From CAWUEX02 sp963921305 (lineage in GTDB: Bacteria > Pseudomonadota > Alphaproteobacteria > Rhodospirillales > Rhodospirillaceae), in contig CAWUEX030000002.1 of assembly GCA_963921305.4 (NCBI GenBank), positions 1,860,001-1,924,000 of the forward strand: a stretch of 64,000 nucleotides of DNA, written 5' to 3'. The position numbers and the translations under genes were made by a program. Shown here one piece after another: positions 61,381 to 64,000 of the stretch (position 1 is the stretch's first letter; each line of letters opens with the position of its first letter). The notes below the pieces were generated by a model. The model was not told the origin of the DNA. It saw only the letters and a list, made by a program, of their open reading frames with translations, and did not search any database.

Positions 61381-61833
61381 ATGCCTATGCTTCATATCAT
61401 TAAGGAACCCAGCGAAGTTGCTGATCACTTAGACGCCGTGCAGAAAGCGGCTGACAGCGCTAAGAAGCAATTGGGTTTCTTGAGCAAGTCTGCTTACGAA
61501 GAATTGTGTTTTCTGGGCAAGTTGTGGGTCGCGCTAGACCAATACGACGGCGCATATGCTGGGCACCTAGTGTTTGGAGGTACTTGGCCGCAATTGCGCG
61601 TGTTTCAAATCTTTTCGGACCCCAAATATAGGAAGAGAGGGGTCGCGAGACGGCTCGTTAGCGAGCTAAAGACTTATGGGGAAGAAAAGGGTTTTCATCA
61701 ATTTCCGCTCGAGTTGCGGAAGATCTCGATCCAAGCAATAGGTTCTGGTCCTCCGTCGGGTTTAATGCAAAAGCAGTCGTGGACGGCGGAAAAACAACGA
61801 AACGGAAAATCATCGTACGCGCATGCCAACTAG
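61381..61833 (+). CDS. GNAT acetyltransferase N-terminal part (zero-frame product)
   Basis: Zero-frame reading of a longer gene. Residues up to about 105 fit the N-terminal half of a GNAT domain, with the acetyl-CoA loop PKYRKRGVARRLVSEL. From position 61696 the zero frame loses GNAT resemblance and ends after 46 out-of-frame residues, while the -1 frame continues the domain as SISARVAEDLDPSNRFWSSV. So the real product is either a 105-residue N-part joined to the next frame (721 residues in all), or a truncated GNAT. The region is AT-richer than the rest of the window. Upstream there is no clear promoter; the ATG at 61387 is an alternative start. Confidence 0.7.
   Translation: MPMLHIIKEPSEVADHLDAVQKAADSAKKQLGFLSKSAYEELCFLGKLWVALDQYDGAYAGHLVFGGTWPQLRVFQIFSDPKYRKRGVARRLVSELKTYGEEKGFHQFPLELRKISIQAIGSGPPSGLMQKQSWTAEKQRNGKSSYAHAN
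61686..61729 (+). promoter_or_regulatory. Candidate programmed -1 frameshift signal
   Basis: The zero frame reads GAA AAG GGT TTT CAT. Two overlapping slippery heptamers are present: A_AAG_GGT (61686-61692) and G_GGT_TTT (61689-61695). Seven bases after the second, a perfect six-bp stem TTCCGC / GCGGAA forms (61703-61708 with 61716-61721). Its loop base stretch TCGAG (61709-61713) is complementary to CTCGA at 61725-61729, so a pseudoknot is possible, though with no linker between the two stems. A sequencing or assembly error in the A4-G3-T4 run would look the same at the protein level. Confidence 0.55.
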
Positions 61834-63545
61834 CATCGCCATCGTTGTTCGATGCATTAAGCGCGGATCCAGAAATAGCGGATCACATCAATCTTCCGAA
61901 TTCTACCTCTAGGCGACAACGCACTTACGCAATCGATGTGAACATTTTGTTCGATGTCACGAGGCACCGAGAGTCTTACGAACGTGCCACAACAGTCATT
62001 CGAAGTTCACTATCCGGCGACATAAACCTATGTGTAACCGATGAGTTCTTAGTCGAGCTACAACGCAATGCTGTTGCAGACGACCCAATTCTCGAGTTTG
62101 CCAAAACTCTCCCGAAGTTGCCCGTCGTAAATGATGAAGTCTTAAGCGTGACGAAAGAGAGTTTGCGTAATCTGATCTTTCCTGATCGTGATCCGACTCG
62201 CCGAAACGCTGAGCAAGACCAGTCTGACCTCACGCACATCGCCATGGCAATTCATCATGAAATAGATGGATTCATCACGAGAGAAAAATCTCTACTTGCC
62301 GCATCAAATCGAGTGCGAGAAGCATTCGGCGTGGACGTCGTTAGTGCTGATGACTTTTATATACGGCCTGATAGTGAAAGTACGGTTAGTTTAAAACCAC
62401 TCATATCTGCATTTCAGCGAAGCAGTATTCACGCGTTTCAGGAGAGCGAAAGAACATCGTTACGTAGTTACTTGTCCCATTTTGGGTTGGGTGACTCAGC
62501 AATTCAAGATGCGCTACGACCTGGAACGGAAGGTGACAGAACAAAACGTTTCGTTCTCAAGATAAACGACGAAGTGGTGGGATATACCGCGTGGCAAATA
62601 CCGCGACCACTTGATATCGAAGCGAGTTGTTTCTTGTTTGTGAATGAAGAGTACAAGTTAGCCCTTCAGTTTATTGAACATATACTCACTAGTTTCGCGA
62701 GAGATGCGACGCTTGATAAAGGACGAAGTTTGCGCCTGTTCATCGGTGCGAACCAAGAAGGGACTTTAGCTAAAGCTATAAATCGAATGTATCGCGCTGG
62801 TCCGACAACTAGCGGAGAGTCGTCACTACTTTGTCTACAGAAATTGGCAAGTGGATCGTTGGTTACACGAGATAATTGGACAGACTTCGTTGCATGGCTC
62901 GCGGACAATGGACTCCAGTTAGAATCTAAGATGCCTGGGTACGAAAAAGTAAAGCGCGATGGCCTGAAAATATTCAAGAGCAACAACGTGACCAGCTTTG
63001 TAAAGCTTGAGGATCTTGAGACTTACCTTGAAAATGTTCTTATTTTGTTCCATAATCGCCCTGCTTTGGTAATTCCAATAAGACCCACTTACGCAGAAGA
63101 ATTGCTCGGCACAGCGGGTGCGCAGCACGCACTTTTCGGCAATCGCGATGCTTGGATGAAGTTTGAGCGAACTTATTTCAGAAGTCCGCGCAATAGTAAG
63201 CAGGCTGAACTGGGAGGCCCGGTTGTGTTCTATGCATCTGGAGATACCGGTGCGGCGATTGGCTATGGTCGCGTCACACGTTCAAAAGTTGACGAAGTGG
63301 AAAGTATAGATGTTCAAATATCAAGCTCGGGTGTTCTTACAAAAGACGAGCTAGCCGATCTAGCAGACCAGGATGGCAATATTCACATCGTTTCGTTTTC
63401 CGGTTTTCAACCGTTTGTTAATCGGGTTCGCTATAAGGAATTAAAAGACTTGGGTATTGGGCAGGCCAATTTTCAGACTTTGGAGCGAATTAACTTCGCG
63501 CAGCTAACAGAACTAATGCGTATGGGACTGCAAAATGGCGAGTGA
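61779..63545 (+). CDS. PIN domain, GNAT-like and PUA-like multidomain part of the GNAT gene
   Basis: Frame that completes the GNAT domain from 61695 onward; its own first start codon (GTG at 61779) lies inside that domain and it has no ATG before deep in the PIN region, so it is probably expressed as part of the fusion. In order: GNAT end (GGKTTKRKIIVRA), PIN domain (AIDVNILFDV with the first Asp, VTDEFLVELQ, QSDLTHIAMAI, FITREKSLLA), a second region resembling a GNAT fold (RFVLKINDEVVGYTAWQI), and a C-terminal beta-rich PUA/EVE-like region (VVFYASGDTGAAIGYGRV ... RVRYKELKDLG). PIN domains are usually RNases. No known system match. Confidence 0.75.
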   Translation: MDGGKTTKRKIIVRACQLASPSLFDALSADPEIADHINLPNSTSRRQRTYAIDVNILFDVTRHRESYERATTVIRSSLSGDINLCVTDEFLVELQRNAVADDPILEFAKTLPKLPVVNDEVLSVTKESLRNLIFPDRDPTRRNAEQDQSDLTHIAMAIHHEIDGFITREKSLLAASNRVREAFGVDVVSADDFYIRPDSESTVSLKPLISAFQRSSIHAFQESERTSLRSYLSHFGLGDSAIQDALRPGTEGDRTKRFVLKINDEVVGYTAWQIPRPLDIEASCFLFVNEEYKLALQFIEHILTSFARDATLDKGRSLRLFIGANQEGTLAKAINRMYRAGPTTSGESSLLCLQKLASGSLVTRDNWTDFVAWLADNGLQLESKMPGYEKVKRDGLKIFKSNNVTSFVKLEDLETYLENVLILFHNRPALVIPIRPTYAEELLGTAGAQHALFGNRDAWMKFERTYFRSPRNSKQAELGGPVVFYASGDTGAAIGYGRVTRSKVDEVESIDVQISSSGVLTKDELADLADQDGNIHIVSFSGFQPFVNRVRYKELKDLGIGQANFQTLERINFAQLTELMRMGLQNGE

Positions 63546-63984
63546 TAGCGTAGAAATAATTATCTCTATCAAGCCACAGCACGTAGAGAATATTCTCTGC
63601 GGAAGAAAAAAATTCGAACTTCGTAGGCGCCCAGTAAATGTGCCCGTTGGCACTAGGGCGTGGATTTACTCCACACTTCCTCATGCAAGATTTGCCGCAG
63701 TAGCAAGAGTTTCAGAGATTAAGCTAGGCACACCAACCGAAATAAAAAAGTTACTGAAGCTTGCCTGTATCACATCCGAAGAGTTCGAAGAGTATTATGC
63801 TGGGGCAGACCGGGCATGTGCTCTGAAACTTGACTGTGTAAGTCCGATTCCCCCTGGAGCCGATCTTCACAGAATTAAAAACAGCGTTGATAGATCCTTT
63901 CACCCCCCTCAGTTCTTTCACCGAGTAGAAATGGAGAGCTCTGTTACTTCATTTTTGCGTGAACACCTAAAGCGGGCCGCCTAG
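63535..63984 (+). CDS. ASCH-domain protein
   Basis: A 149-residue protein with an ASCH/PUA-like domain: IIISIKPQHVENILCGRKKFELRRRP is the family start, followed by WIYSTLPHARFAAVARVSEIKLG. ASCH proteins bind RNA or nucleotides. Its ATG overlaps the 3' end of the preceding gene by 11 bases, so the two are coupled and probably act together. AT-rich codons match its partner. Confidence 0.85.
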   Translation: MASDSVEIIISIKPQHVENILCGRKKFELRRRPVNVPVGTRAWIYSTLPHARFAAVARVSEIKLGTPTEIKKLLKLACITSEEFEEYYAGADRACALKLDCVSPIPPGADLHRIKNSVDRSFHPPQFFHRVEMESSVTSFLREHLKRAA

Positions 63985-64000
63985 GTTCTGATTAGCTTTT

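Overview
The window reads as chromosome of a moderately GC-rich alphaproteobacterium, with no rRNA, tRNA, CRISPR array, insertion sequence or replication origin that I can see. The lineage call is inference from gene content: metX-metW next to hisC-tyrA, a DUF2125 protein beside tyrA, a ChaC-type gamma-glutamylcyclotransferase, TRAP carboxylate transport, and many acyl-CoA dehydrogenase-like monooxygenases and CoA-transferases.

Region 1 (1-18.3 kb) is a type IV pilus / MSHA-like assembly cluster. It holds a prepilin peptidase (cut by the window edge), a lipoprotein secretin, two near-duplicate pilins each followed by a strong terminator, a divergent prepilin-like protein, the assembly ATPase, the inner-membrane platform protein, a translationally coupled PilM/N-O-P-like trio, and on the other strand PilU, PilT, a lytic transglycosylase and one more pilin. 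An ABC exporter is split across the cluster, with its permease near the start and its ATPase at the end, as in the myxobacterial PilGHI arrangement.

Region 2 (18.5-25.6 kb) is housekeeping: a methyltransferase, metW-metX (methionine), hisC-tyrA (histidine/tyrosine), a GST, a DUF2125 protein and a gamma-glutamylcyclotransferase.

Region 3 (25.6-56 kb) is a long catabolic accessory block. It carries three acyl-CoA dehydrogenase-like flavin monooxygenases, two GFA proteins, a GST, a PEP-mutase/isocitrate-lyase family lyase, thioesterase, alpha/beta hydrolases, MmgE/PrpD, a class A FAD monooxygenase, two isochorismatase-type amidohydrolases, CaiB-type CoA-transferase, an HMG-CoA-lyase-like enzyme, hydantoinase A and B, a LysR regulator and a berberine-bridge oxidase. 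Embedded in it are three paralogous small proteins of unknown family and two paralogous large methyltransferases with an unusual N-terminal domain, which look like one undescribed module. The substrate cannot be named from sequence; a nitrogen-containing or aromatic acid is a reasonable inference.

Region 4 (55.6-61.2 kb) is a TRAP transporter converging on a nitrile hydratase operon (alpha, two full-length beta-type subunits, accessory protein).

Region 5 (61.3-64 kb) is visibly AT-richer and probably acquired. An N-terminal GNAT domain is joined to PIN, second GNAT-like and PUA-like segments only through a -1 frame change. The change lies at a tandem slippery sequence (AAAAGGGTTTT) followed seven bases later by a hairpin with pseudoknot potential. 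An ASCH-domain gene overlaps its end. This possible programmed frameshift and the small-protein/methyltransferase module are the two strongest candidates for something new.
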